IMG/VR virus record: IMGVR_UViG_3300005913_000005
Coordinates: 1-57,674 of that record
Source of the DNA: a virus
Reading direction: 5' to 3' (one strand)
DNA: 57,674 bases
The stretch's first letter is position 1. Every line of letters begins with the position of its first letter. The notes beneath the pieces were generated by a model, which saw nothing but the letters and a program-made list of their open reading frames with translations, made no database searches and was not told the DNA's origin. The position numbers and the translations under genes are program-made. Below are positions 38,332 to 45,873 of this stretch, in pieces.

Positions 38332-39266
38332 TAAATAAATCCACTTCCTTTTGTTCCGCCATTTTTAACAAAATCTTTAAGATCAAATTGTGCTTGTTTT
38401 GTTCTGCTGTATTGTGGTACAACACCCACAGTGATCATACTTTCTGTTGGTGCCCAAGCATAGGTTCCGCCAGTTGAGGCAACTGCATCCATACTCTCAG
38501 AATCACCGCCATAATTATTAACTGCCTGTTCACCTTCTGTTAATTTTGTGCTGATGTAATCAACATCTTCTTTTAAATCAAATTGAAAGTCTGTGATAAT
38601 CACAGGAACATCTTTGAAAGTGAAATCTCCGTATCCGTTTAAACGTACCACTGGGGGTGGAGCACCTCTGTTTGGTGATTGACCATAATGCATTTTTGTG
38701 ATTGATCTCAGATAATGCACAGCCGCTACCCAATATCTTGCGTCCTGTTCAGTCTGCACATAGAAGTGTGCTGTGATTGTTAGTTGATTCACACGTGAAT
38801 TTTCGTAAGCATAAAATGGATAGTTGGTGTGTACCGGTTGCATTGGATTCCAGTTGGCTGAGTGTGATGCTAATATTGTTGGAGTATAAGGAAAAACTAA
38901 TTTGTTGCCTGTGGCTTTTAAAGGATCCAACAGTGTTTTTTGTCCTGCTATCATATCTTTAATACTCTGCGGCATCGACAAACTCACACGCCAATCTTGA
39001 TCACCGTTTCCTGTGTCACCGTTTGTTTTCATTGTGATCGCAGGCGCAGATTTATCATATTTAAACTCACCGTTAACGAGTTTTGAAATGGGACCTTTTG
39101 CAATTCTTTTGGCCTTACCAAACGCAAAACTGGATATTGAGTCTAATGTTTTTCCTGCTGTGCTGATTGCTGTATCAAAAAATCCAGACACATTTTTCTG
39201 TACGGCTTGACCTACGTCTTTTAGACTGTTTACGATCTTTGGTATGTTTTTGTTGTATTCGTCCAT
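38331..39266 (-). CDS. Baseplate tail-tube initiator/cap protein (gp48/gp54-like)
   Basis: A 311-residue protein. A Lys/Ala-rich N-terminal part (about 1-75) is followed by SLSMPQSIKDM, LVFPYTPTILASHSANWNPMQPVHTNYPFYAYENS and ITAHFYVQTEQDARYWVAAVHYLRSITKM. The last two segments are the tube-like domain seen in baseplate proteins that nucleate the tail tube. Length fits gp54 (320 aa in T4) or gp48 (364 aa), and I cannot decide between them. It heads the leftward baseplate operon, with a late-promoter-like AATAAATA 17-24 bases upstream. Confidence 0.7.
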   Translation of the reverse strand: MDEYNKNIPKIVNSLKDVGQAVQKNVSGFFDTAISTAGKTLDSISSFAFGKAKRIAKGPISKLVNGEFKYDKSAPAITMKTNGDTGNGDQDWRVSLSMPQSIKDMIAGQKTLLDPLKATGNKLVFPYTPTILASHSANWNPMQPVHTNYPFYAYENSRVNQLTITAHFYVQTEQDARYWVAAVHYLRSITKMHYGQSPNRGAPPPVVRLNGYGDFTFKDVPVIITDFQFDLKEDVDYISTKLTEGEQAVNNYGGDSESMDAVASTGGTYAWAPTESMITVGVVPQYSRTKQAQFDLKDFVKNGGTKGSGFI

Positions 39267-39282
39267 TTTATATCCTTACATT

Positions 39283-39290
39283 TATTTATT
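39283..39290 (-). promoter_or_regulatory. Late promoter-like element for the baseplate operon
   Basis: On the minus strand the sequence reads AATAAATA, one base from the T4 late -10 consensus TATAAATA, 17-24 bases upstream of the first baseplate gene. It touches the -35 box of the divergent gp55 promoter, so early rightward and late leftward transcription start back to back. Confidence 0.5.
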
Positions 39291-39317
39291 GACAAAATTA
39301 ACTGAGTAGTTTATAAT
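39289..39317 (+). promoter_or_regulatory. Sigma70-type promoter of gp55
   Basis: TTGACA (39289-39294), a 17-base spacer and TATAAT (39312-39317) form a perfect consensus. The predicted start near 39324 leaves a 20-base leader with an AAGGA ribosome site before the ATG at 39344. Confidence 0.88.
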
Positions 39318-39343
39318 GAAGAGATATATAACAAGGAATATTA

Positions 39344-40183
39344 ATGAAAAAAGTCAATTACCTAAACAACAAAGACATTTTGTCGGAGATTCACAAATCT
39401 AAGGCATCGTTTTGCAGTTTTGTGGACGATGCATACAACGAATACAACATGATTGTGAAAGGCGTGGATGCAATAAACATTAGAACTATTGCTGAAGCAA
39501 AAAGAAATAAAGCCAAAAAATTAACACAACAAGACTACGAAAGACGTAAAAAACTGGATCCAAAGACTAAATTAGGCGATTGTCAAATAGATTATAGAAA
39601 AATCGATAAAGATGATGTTGTGTTTAGAGTGATGTCATTTGAGCATGTGCCAGACGAACCTGGTAGAAAAAAGAACCCAAAGACAGTGGCAGATCACAAA
39701 ACCAAAGTGAACTTTCCACCATTCCAGCATTGGAAGTATGACAAAAAAGGCAACCTAATATGTGTGGGCAAAAGTCATTGGCAGGGTGGAATGGAAAACG
39801 GCAAATTCGATAAAGACACTGGCAGAGCCACAAATGAACTGGCAAGAATGTGGATGAAACTGTGTGAACGTTATGGCACCAGAGGTAATGTGAGAGGTTA
39901 CACTTATAATGACGAAATGCAAGGACAAGCCATACTGCAATTGGCTCAGATTGGTTTACAGTTTGATGAATCAAAATCAGACAATCCGTTTGCTTACTAC
40001 ACAGCGGCAGTTACAAACTCATTTGTTAGAATTATTAATATCGAAAAACGTAATCAAAACATAAGAGATGATATTTTGGAAATTAACAACATGATGCCCA
40101 GTATGAGTAGACAGACTTCGGGCGATACGGGTGCACCAAAATCAGCGGCAAAAACCAAAGTTAGCAAAAAAACAAAAAAGTAG
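39344..40183 (+). CDS. gp55: Late-transcription sigma factor gp55
   Basis: A 279-residue protein. Residues about 165-250 (ATNELARMWMKLCERYG, YTYNDEMQGQAILQLAQIGLQFDESKSDNPFAYYTAAV, FVRIINIEKRNQNIRDDILE) are the conserved sigma2-like region of T4-family gp55. It directs host RNA polymerase to late promoters, recognising only the TATAAATA-type -10 box. The Lys-rich C-terminal tail (SAAKTKVSKKTKK) may be the clamp-binding end used for activation by gp45 in T4. It has its own consensus sigma70 promoter, as expected for a gene needed before late genes. It is longer than T4 gp55 (185 aa), with an extended N-terminal part, as in marine relatives. Confidence 0.93.
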   Translation: MKKVNYLNNKDILSEIHKSKASFCSFVDDAYNEYNMIVKGVDAINIRTIAEAKRNKAKKLTQQDYERRKKLDPKTKLGDCQIDYRKIDKDDVVFRVMSFEHVPDEPGRKKNPKTVADHKTKVNFPPFQHWKYDKKGNLICVGKSHWQGGMENGKFDKDTGRATNELARMWMKLCERYGTRGNVRGYTYNDEMQGQAILQLAQIGLQFDESKSDNPFAYYTAAVTNSFVRIINIEKRNQNIRDDILEINNMMPSMSRQTSGDTGAPKSAAKTKVSKKTKK

Positions 40184-40212
40184 TTGACAAATACAACACT
40201 TTCGTGTATTCT
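40184..40212 (+). promoter_or_regulatory. Sigma70-type promoter of gp47-gp46
   Basis: TTGACA at 40184-40189, immediately after the gp55 stop, is followed by 17 bases and TATTCT (40207-40212). The TAGGAG ribosome site at 40222-40227 follows about ten bases after the expected start point. Confidence 0.78.
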
Positions 40213-40233
40213 TAAGAAAAGTAGGAGATTATT

Positions 40234-41253
40234 TTGTTCAAAAAATTAGCAGTTTTCACCGATATTCATTTCGGATTGAAATCCAATTCTAAATTACACA
40301 ACGATGACTGTGAGGAATTCGTTGATTGGTATATCGAGTTAGCAAAAAAACACGGATGTGAAACAGGATTATTTTGTGGTGACTGGCATCACAACAGAAA
40401 CAGTGTGAACATAACCACTATGGATGCTTCCATAAGATGTTTAGAAAAATTAGGAAAAGCATTTGATAACTTTTATTTTTTTCCAGGCAATCATGATTTA
40501 TATTACAAAGACAGCAGAGATATACAATCTGTAGAATTTGGCAGATTTATTCCAGGAATTACCATGGTTAACAAAATTACAAAAATAGGTGACACTATAT
40601 TAGTGCCGTGGTTAATAGACAATGAATGGAAAAAAGTTGGCAACATGGAATGCAAATATATGTTTGGTCACTTTGAATTACCCAACTTCTTTATGAACGC
40701 AATGGTGGAAATGCCTGACACAGGAGAGTTACGAGCGAGCGATTTCAAAAAACAAGAGTATGTGTTCTCTGGACACTTTCATAAAAGACAGGTCAAAAAC
40801 AATATTCATTATTTGGGCAATCCTTTTCCACACAATTATGCAGATGTCGATGACGATGACCGAGGCATGATGATATTAGAACATGGCACAGAGCCTGTTT
40901 ATTTCAACTGGGATAATTGTCCCAAGTACAGAAATGTAAAATTAAGCACACTGTTGGACAAAACCAAAGAAATTATGAAAAAGAAGATGCATCTACGAGT
41001 TACATTAGACATAGACATCAGTTTTGAAGAAGCCAGTTATATCAAAGAGACTTTTATGAAGGAATATAATTGTAGAGAAATGACATTAATCCCAAGCAAA
41101 CAAGAAGAAGAAATAAACACAGAACTTGATATCACAAAATTTGAAAGTGTGGATCAAATTGTCTCTAAAGAAATTGAAACAATTGAGTCTGATGCATTTG
41201 ATAAATCTGTTTTGCTTAAAATATATAGAGATTTAAACAATGATACTGATTAA
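40234..41253 (+). CDS. gp47: Recombination endonuclease subunit gp47 (Mre11-like)
   Basis: A 339-residue metallophosphoesterase with all Mre11 motifs in order: DIHFG (9-13), GDWHHNRN (about 50-57), GNHDLYY (about 87-93) and GHFHKRQ (about 179-185), which bind the two metal ions. With gp46 it forms the Mre11/Rad50-type nuclease that resects DNA ends for recombination-dependent replication and host DNA breakdown. The start codon is TTG at 40234, chosen because TAGGAG lies 6 bases upstream and homologues begin at this point (MFKKLAVFTDIHFG). It overlaps the start of gp46 by 14 bases, so the subunits are translated together. Confidence 0.95.
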   Translation: MFKKLAVFTDIHFGLKSNSKLHNDDCEEFVDWYIELAKKHGCETGLFCGDWHHNRNSVNITTMDASIRCLEKLGKAFDNFYFFPGNHDLYYKDSRDIQSVEFGRFIPGITMVNKITKIGDTILVPWLIDNEWKKVGNMECKYMFGHFELPNFFMNAMVEMPDTGELRASDFKKQEYVFSGHFHKRQVKNNIHYLGNPFPHNYADVDDDDRGMMILEHGTEPVYFNWDNCPKYRNVKLSTLLDKTKEIMKKKMHLRVTLDIDISFEEASYIKETFMKEYNCREMTLIPSKQEEEINTELDITKFESVDQIVSKEIETIESDAFDKSVLLKIYRDLNNDTD

Positions 41254-43024
41254 AACACTTACTGTAAAAAACTTTATGAGTGTGGGTAATCAAACCCAAG
41301 CAATAGACTTTCAACAAAAATTGTTAACATTGGTGTTGGGTGAAAACTTAGACATGGGAGGTGATGATGCAGGGTCACGTAATGGTACAGGTAAAACCAC
41401 CATTGTTAATGCACTGAGTTACGCATTGTATGGTGAAGCACTTACCAAGATACGTAAAGACAACCTAGTGAACAAAACCAACGGCAAGGCTATGTTGGTC
41501 ACAATAGCATTTGAAAAAGATGGTGTAAATTACAGAGTGGAGCGTGGAAGAAAACCTAATGTAATGAAATATTACATAGACGATCAAGAGCAAGAATTAT
41601 CAGATGTCAGTCAAGGCGATTCACGTAAAACACAAGAAGACCTAAACAGAATGATTGGAATGAATCCAAAAATGTTCAAACACATTGTGGCTTTGAACAC
41701 ATACACTCAACCTTTTTTAAGTTTACACAACAATGAACAACAAGAAATAATTGAACAACTATTAGGAATTCAGTTGTTGTCTGAGAAAGCAGACATCTTA
41801 AAAACACACATCAAACGTTCAAAAGAAGACATAGCACTGGAAACAGCACGTTTAGAAGGTTTAAAAATTAGCAATGAAAAAGTAGAAGAGACAATTCACA
41901 GTTTAAACAACAAAAGCAGTGCTTGGCAAAATCAGAACACCACAGACATAGAAAAATTAGAAAAAAACTTAAAAGAGTTAGAAAGTGTAGACATTGATAA
42001 AGAATTAGAAACACATCAAAAACTTGAAGATTGGACAAAACTGAACGATGTGTTAAGACAATTGCAAAAAGACAGAGCTGGTTTGGAATCGACCATCGAA
42101 CAAGCAGATAAGACAGCAAAAAAATTATATGATGATCTAGAAAAACTTAATCACAAAGCCACTTGTTATGCTTGTGGTCAGGATCTGCCTCAAGATAAAA
42201 TAGAACAAATGCAGAAAACTTTGGAAGAAGAATATGGAGAATCCAACAGTTATGTGATGGAATTAGCACAACAATTGGAACAAACTGTAAAAGACATCGA
42301 AGCAGTGGGCGATTTGGATCAAAGACCCGACACATACTATGATACCATAAAAGAAGTATATGATCACAGACAATATGTGGAATCAATCAACACAGCACTT
42401 GTTAACAAAAAAGAAGATGCTAATCCATATCTAGATCAAATAGATGAATTAAAAAATCAAGCAGTACAAAAAATAGATTGGGACACAGCAAATACACTGC
42501 AAAAATTAAAAGAACATCAAGAATTTTTACACAAACTGTTAACAAACAAAGATTCCTTCATAAGGAAAAAAATAATTGATCAAAACTTAACCTTTTTGAA
42601 CAACAGGTTAACTCACTACTTGGATCAATTGGGTCTTCCACACTTGGTCACATTTAAAAATGATTTAAGTGTGGAGATCACTCAACTGGGACAAGAACTA
42701 GACTTTGACAATCTGAGTAGAGGTGAAAGAAATAGATTAATTTTAGGTTTAAGTTTTGCTTTTAGAGATGTATGGGAAAACTTGTATCAAAAAATTAACT
42801 TGTTGTTTTTAGATGAATTGATAGATTCTGGTATGGATTCAGCAGGAGTTGAAAGCAGTTTGGCTATTCTAAAAAAAATGAGCAGAGAATCAGGCAAAAA
42901 CATATTTTTGATATCTCATAAAGATGAATTAATGGGCAGAGTGAACAACGTGCTTAGAGTTGTTAAAGAAAACGGCTTCACAGCATATGCCAACGATGTG
43001 GAAACAAATGACCATTCAAGATGA
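41240..43024 (+). CDS. gp46: Recombination endonuclease subunit gp46 (Rad50-like ATPase)
   Basis: A 594-residue SMC-family ATPase. The Walker A motif is GSRNGTGKTT near residues 46-55, the Q-loop region is NTYTQPFLSL, the ABC signature is LSRGERNRL (about 495-503) and Walker B is LLFLDELIDSGMD (about 528-540), with the D-loop and an ISHKDEL switch histidine after it. Between them lie two coiled-coil arms joined by a zinc hook CxxC (CYACGQDLP, near residue 309). Length is near T4 gp46 (560 aa). It works with gp47, encoded just upstream. The stop overlaps the next small gene. Confidence 0.95.
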   Translation: MILIKTLTVKNFMSVGNQTQAIDFQQKLLTLVLGENLDMGGDDAGSRNGTGKTTIVNALSYALYGEALTKIRKDNLVNKTNGKAMLVTIAFEKDGVNYRVERGRKPNVMKYYIDDQEQELSDVSQGDSRKTQEDLNRMIGMNPKMFKHIVALNTYTQPFLSLHNNEQQEIIEQLLGIQLLSEKADILKTHIKRSKEDIALETARLEGLKISNEKVEETIHSLNNKSSAWQNQNTTDIEKLEKNLKELESVDIDKELETHQKLEDWTKLNDVLRQLQKDRAGLESTIEQADKTAKKLYDDLEKLNHKATCYACGQDLPQDKIEQMQKTLEEEYGESNSYVMELAQQLEQTVKDIEAVGDLDQRPDTYYDTIKEVYDHRQYVESINTALVNKKEDANPYLDQIDELKNQAVQKIDWDTANTLQKLKEHQEFLHKLLTNKDSFIRKKIIDQNLTFLNNRLTHYLDQLGLPHLVTFKNDLSVEITQLGQELDFDNLSRGERNRLILGLSFAFRDVWENLYQKINLLFLDELIDSGMDSAGVESSLAILKKMSRESGKNIFLISHKDELMGRVNNVLRVVKENGFTAYANDVETNDHSR

Positions 43025-43226
43025 TACTCACGACAAACTGACCCAAGCATACATGGCGTATTTTAAAGCAAACGAGTTGTTTGCCAAGAGGCAAAGCCTT
43101 GCCACAAAAGTTGCCGCTAGATTGGCACTGGCAGAAATTAGAATTTTGGCACGTCTTAGACGTAAAGAGCTAGAAGAACAATATAAAGTGTCCAAGATCC
43201 ACAAACAGCAACAGCGAAAAAAATAA
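43008..43226 (+). CDS. Small basic protein overlapping gp46
   Basis: A 72-residue, largely helical, Arg/Lys/Ala-rich protein (KANELFAKRQSLATKVAARLALAEIRILARLRRKELEEQ...). I chose the ATG at 43008, which overlaps the gp46 stop by 17 bases. An earlier in-frame start at 42960 would add 16 residues encoded inside gp46 and has no better ribosome site. Similar short proteins follow gp46 in marine T4-like phages, but the function is unknown. Its charge suggests binding to nucleic acid or to the gp46/47 complex, which is inference. Confidence 0.6.
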   Translation: MTIQDDTHDKLTQAYMAYFKANELFAKRQSLATKVAARLALAEIRILARLRRKELEEQYKVSKIHKQQQRKK

Positions 43227-43243
43227 TCAGTAAGTATGTCCAT

Positions 43244-43678
43244 ATGCCATGGACTTATCAGGGTAAACCCATTCAAACATTGCCGGAAGACTGTGAAGGA
43301 TTTGTGTATTTGATCACAAACACAACCAATGGTAAACGGTATGTGGGTAAAAAATTAGCAAAATTCAAGAAGACACGTCCGCCACTTAAAGGCAGGATAA
43401 ACAAACGTAGAAGCAAAGTTGAATCTGACTGGAAAGAATATTGGGGTTCCTCAGATCATCTGAATGCTGACGTGGCAGAATTAGGCGAAGACAAGTTTAC
43501 AAGAGAAATATTGTACATTTGCAAAACTAGAGGCGTAATGAGTTATCTCGAAGCTCGGGAACAATTCGAAAGACGAGTATTAGAATCCGACGAATACTAC
43601 AACGGTATCATCAATGTAAGAGTTGGTGGTTCAAGAATCCTAAAAGAAGAACTTAAAAATTACAACAAGGCAATATAG
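43244..43678 (+). CDS. GIY-YIG endonuclease-like protein
   Basis: A 144-residue protein. GFVYLITNTTNGKRYVGKKL (19-38) contains the VYLIT and YVGKK strands equivalent to GIY and YIG, followed by the basic KKTRPPLKGRINKRRSKVESDWKEYWGS segment and a late EAREQFE that would supply the metal-binding glutamate. Free-standing GIY-YIG nucleases in T4 (Seg) act as homing enzymes, but closely similar proteins recur beside gp46 in marine T4-like phages, which may mean a domesticated role in recombination or DNA processing. There is no additional DNA-binding domain. It is followed directly by an approximately 360-nt structured non-coding stretch. Confidence 0.85.
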   Translation: MPWTYQGKPIQTLPEDCEGFVYLITNTTNGKRYVGKKLAKFKKTRPPLKGRINKRRSKVESDWKEYWGSSDHLNADVAELGEDKFTREILYICKTRGVMSYLEAREQFERRVLESDEYYNGIINVRVGGSRILKEELKNYNKAI

Positions 43679-44040
43679 CAACACAACTGATCGTAGATCC
43701 AGGAAATGCATTTGAAACATAATGGTGAATCCTGAGTTGCAAGGAAAGTGCTTACTAAAGGCATAAAAGAAGATGCTCTGTGAAAAAGATACAACATCAC
43801 AACTGCTCACTTTGTTTGTGAAGGGTGCCGCAGTTGACCGTGACTGATGAAGTCTGGAATAGGGAGTTGACGGGTTACCGCTTCCGCACAAAAGTTCCTC
43901 TCACAAAATGGCAGGCTAGTCTCGCATGATGTCTACATACTTTTCCCGTTACTGGGTGAAGTATGGATCAACTGTCTGCATGATGACAACATAACTTCGT
44001 TATGTAATTGCTTAAATGCTTGAGCACAAGCGAAAAGCAG
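43679..44040. ncRNA. Candidate structured non-coding RNA (unknown class, strand unsettled)
   Basis: No gene can be read here, and the base composition is clearly richer in G+C than the surroundings. Helices found by eye (plus-strand numbering): 43678-43682 with 43736-43740; CAGGA 43700-43704 with 43730-43734; CAACTGC 43800-43806 with GCAGTTG 43830-43836, enclosing TCAC/GTGA (43807-43810 with 43818-43821); CCGT 43838-43841 with ACGG 43870-43873, enclosing GACT/AGTC; 43911-43920 with 43971-43979 (nine pairs and a bulge), enclosing CATACTT/AAGTATG (43936-43942 with 43959-43965) and CCC/GGG; and ACATAA/TTATGT (43989-44005). A near-repeat GTCT(C)GCATGATG occurs at 43919 and 43975. The conserved parts of tmRNA, RNase P RNA, group I introns and tRNAs were not found. 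Both strands can fold. Confidence 0.55.
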
Positions 44041-44057
44041 AACGACGTGAGTCGTTC
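44040..44057. terminator. Hairpin terminator between convergent genes
   Basis: GAACGAC-GTGA-GTCGTTC is a perfect 7-bp stem with a four-base loop, starting at the very end of the HemD-like gene. On the minus strand it is followed by TGCTTTT, so it most likely ends hemD transcription; on the plus strand the following TTAAA is a weaker tail. Confidence 0.6.
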
Positions 44058-44627
44058 TTAAACATTAGGATCAAATGATTCACAATCCAACCACACACTG
44101 ACATCTGGTTCCGCTGACGCAACGTGTTTCAACTTGGTGTGACTCCAGTTTCTAATCTCTAATTCTTTTAATACTGATTCCGAATACACATGAACAACAT
44201 CTGGTTCCAATTTCAATATCTGTTTGATGGCTGAAGGATCTGGTTTCGATTCGTAAGTCTGTATGGCAGTAACTTCTGGTATGGCACGAAAATCTCTGGC
44301 GTACTTGTCTCCGTGGAGCCAAGTGAGTGGGCCTGTGTTTTTGGAACGCAGTTTTAAATCGTTGGCTGTGTGTCGCCAATGAATATTATTTTCTGCGAAG
44401 CCCGCCGCCACAAGGCGGTTATAAGTCTTGGATCCCACCGCATACACTTTTTGTTCCAACAGTTCTGACAGACTGTGTGCATAATGATTGATGGCTTCGA
44501 TGTGGGTGATGATCAGTGCTTGTGCATCTGCAGGAGAGTGTTCAACGGTGGCAGTTTTAAGACAGGGAATCCAGAGGTCGTCTTCATCCAGCTCTTGGGG
44601 TCGCACAATTTGTGTGTAAATTTGCAT
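44058..44627 (-). CDS. hemD: Uroporphyrinogen-III synthase-like protein (HemD family)
   Basis: A 189-residue protein with the HemD domain order: ALIITHIEAINHY (37-49, the 'TSANAV' position), KVYAVGSKTYNRLVAAGF (60-77, the hallmark AVG..T...L...GF), LTWLHGDKYARDF (100-112, the 'GxxxRxxL' position), TYESKP (123-128) and PDVVHVYSESVLKEL (141-155, the 'TSPSxV' position). The family closes and inverts ring D of hydroxymethylbilane to give uroporphyrinogen III, the precursor of haem, sirohaem and cobalamin. It is shorter than usual (about 240-260 aa), and HemD is known to be very divergent, so activity is uncertain. No Shine-Dalgarno is evident; a CTAAATAAT late-like motif lies at 44634-44642. A hemB homologue lies 10 kb away in this window. 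Confidence 0.75.
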   Translation of the reverse strand: MQIYTQIVRPQELDEDDLWIPCLKTATVEHSPADAQALIITHIEAINHYAHSLSELLEQKVYAVGSKTYNRLVAAGFAENNIHWRHTANDLKLRSKNTGPLTWLHGDKYARDFRAIPEVTAIQTYESKPDPSAIKQILKLEPDVVHVYSESVLKELEIRNWSHTKLKHVASAEPDVSVWLDCESFDPNV

Positions 44628-44730
44628 ATGTGAATTATTTAGAACGACTGTGTCATTGATTAAATGGTGCTATTTGGTTTTAGACACCGTGTGTGTGTAT
44701 TTTTTTATACTTTATATAGTGTGTGATGTG

Positions 44731-44958
44731 TTAAAAGAACGGTTGTCCTGTTTTTTTGGCAGTGTCTAGGTTTTCTTTGATCACGCCGCCCATCACTTCT
44801 CTATCTTCATGGCAGGTGGCATACATTTCATCTAGTGTAATCGATCCACGCATGAACCATGCCAATTTGAATAGATCAGATTTGAAATTTTTGATTTCGC
44901 CTTCCATATCTGTTGTGAGTTTGATAATGTCAGAACTCGGCAGTGTTGCGATCTTTAT
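44731..44958 (-). CDS. gp51: gp51-like baseplate hub assembly protein, probably made by -1 frameshift from gp26
   Basis: A 75-codon frame directly after gp26, in the -1 register, with no ATG, GTG or TTG at its head. It would have to start at ATA (44956-44958, overlapping the gp26 stop as ATAA), at the internal ATG 17 codons later, or be reached by frameshifting on the slippery run at 44961-44970. Its core (SDLFKLAWFMRGSITLDEMYATCHEDREVMGGVIKENL) and final GQPFF resemble the short gp51-type proteins that follow gp26 in marine T4-like phages; in T4 genes 26 and 51 are adjacent and both act in hub assembly. No other gene reads this stretch. The upstream in-frame limit is a TGA within the last codons of gp26. 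Confidence 0.68.
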   Translation of the reverse strand: MKIATLPSSDIIKLTTDMEGEIKNFKSDLFKLAWFMRGSITLDEMYATCHEDREVMGGVIKENLDTAKKTGQPFF

Positions 44959-45821
44959 ACGAAAAAATTTGCTGAATCAAATGCTATAGGTATTGTGTAT
45001 TCGGCAGGTGCTCCGTTCTTAATTTCTTCTTCTGTGGAAGTTGCTTTTTGAGGTTTTAATTGAAATGCTTCTCTATTTTTTTCTAAATGCTCCATAATGG
45101 AACTGAAAAATTGTTTGTCAGTATTATCCAAAAACTCTGCGATTTGTTTTATATCTGATACAGTCTCGCCATCCACAGTGATTGATGCTATTGTGTTAGC
45201 CACCATGCCTATACTTAAATTGGTTAATTTTTTAAAAGTTTTTTGGAACTGTGCTATTTTTTCCTCATCATTCATTTCTGTATCATCCACAATCTTTTGA
45301 ATTCTTTGCTGTTCGAATGTTTGAATTGCACTATGAGTGAACTCTTTGTAGGTTAAAGGTTTTGTTTTTACTTCCATGTTTTGGTAAAAAAATGTATCAT
45401 TGTATTGTGCTGACAAGATTGAAGACAAACTATCCTGTAAATTTAATACTAAGTCTTTTTCAATTGATGTGCCTGGCACTTTGATTGCCACAGTCATGCT
45501 GGTTCCGTATGTGGCCATTCTGATAGTCATCAATGCCGCATCGCAATCTATCGAAGGCATTTCCCATGCATTCTTAATTGATGGTATACAACTCTGTATC
45601 ACTGATACTGTTGCTTCGCCATTCAGCAAAGCGTCTGGAGTTTTTAACAACAGTTCGTCTTTGGCTGTCATAGGATACACAGCAACTTCTCCTGATTCAG
45701 GAACTTGAATAGATCCTTCAGAATAGAATTTATAACCACTTGGCAATTTTACAAACTGCTTGGGCTGTCTGTAATACTTCTTTAAAGGATTTACATTCTG
45801 TCCTGGTTGTGAATCTGTCAT
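44955..45821 (-). CDS. gp26: Baseplate hub/assembly protein gp26
   Basis: A 288-residue protein from the ATG at 45821. I prefer this to the ATG at 45833 because GGAG (45829-45832), which lies inside the longer reading, sits 7 bases upstream of it. VKLPSGYKFYSEGSIQVPESGEVAVYPMTAKDELLLKTPDALLNGEATVSVIQSCIP (about 25-80) is the conserved gp26 region of T4-like phages. MPSIDCDAALMTIRMATYG follows in family order, then a helical C-terminal half. gp26 acts in hub assembly and may be a tail-assembly chaperone; here it lies back to back with the tape-measure-like gene. It ends at slippery heptamers leading into a gp51-like frame. Confidence 0.85.
   Translation of the reverse strand: MTDSQPGQNVNPLKKYYRQPKQFVKLPSGYKFYSEGSIQVPESGEVAVYPMTAKDELLLKTPDALLNGEATVSVIQSCIPSIKNAWEMPSIDCDAALMTIRMATYGTSMTVAIKVPGTSIEKDLVLNLQDSLSSILSAQYNDTFFYQNMEVKTKPLTYKEFTHSAIQTFEQQRIQKIVDDTEMNDEEKIAQFQKTFKKLTNLSIGMVANTIASITVDGETVSDIKQIAEFLDNTDKQFFSSIMEHLEKNREAFQLKPQKATSTEEEIKNGAPAEYTIPIAFDSANFFV
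44961..44970 (-). other. Candidate programmed -1 ribosomal frameshift site
   Basis: Reading the minus strand in the gp26 frame, gcA AAT TTT TTC GTA TAA contains two overlapping slippery heptamers of the X XXY YYZ form: A AAT TTT (44964-44970) and T TTT TTC (44961-44967), two to four codons before the gp26 stop. A -1 slip leads into the gp51-like frame and would yield a fusion of about 363 residues (from the start at 45821). A weak GAGTT/AACTC hairpin follows downstream; no strong pseudoknot is evident by eye. Confidence 0.55.
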
Positions 45822-45873
45822 TTTGTTCTCCATAAATACTAAAAAACTTAAATTATGTTATTCTTAATATACA

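Noticed and set aside
43844-43850. CTGATGA, the hammerhead ribozyme core string
   Set aside because: The required GAAA and cleavage-site UH elements with closing stems I and III are not present in order.
43991-44003. ATAACTTCGTTAT, resembling a loxP arm
   Set aside because: It is a 6-bp hairpin with a CUUCG loop and lacks the second arm and spacer of a recombinase site.
43679-44040. tmRNA, group I intron or RNase P RNA as the identity of the spacer
   Set aside because: No tag frame ending in Ala-Ala-stop, no T-arm GTTCRA, no P7/R-S core and no RNase P signatures were found on either strand.
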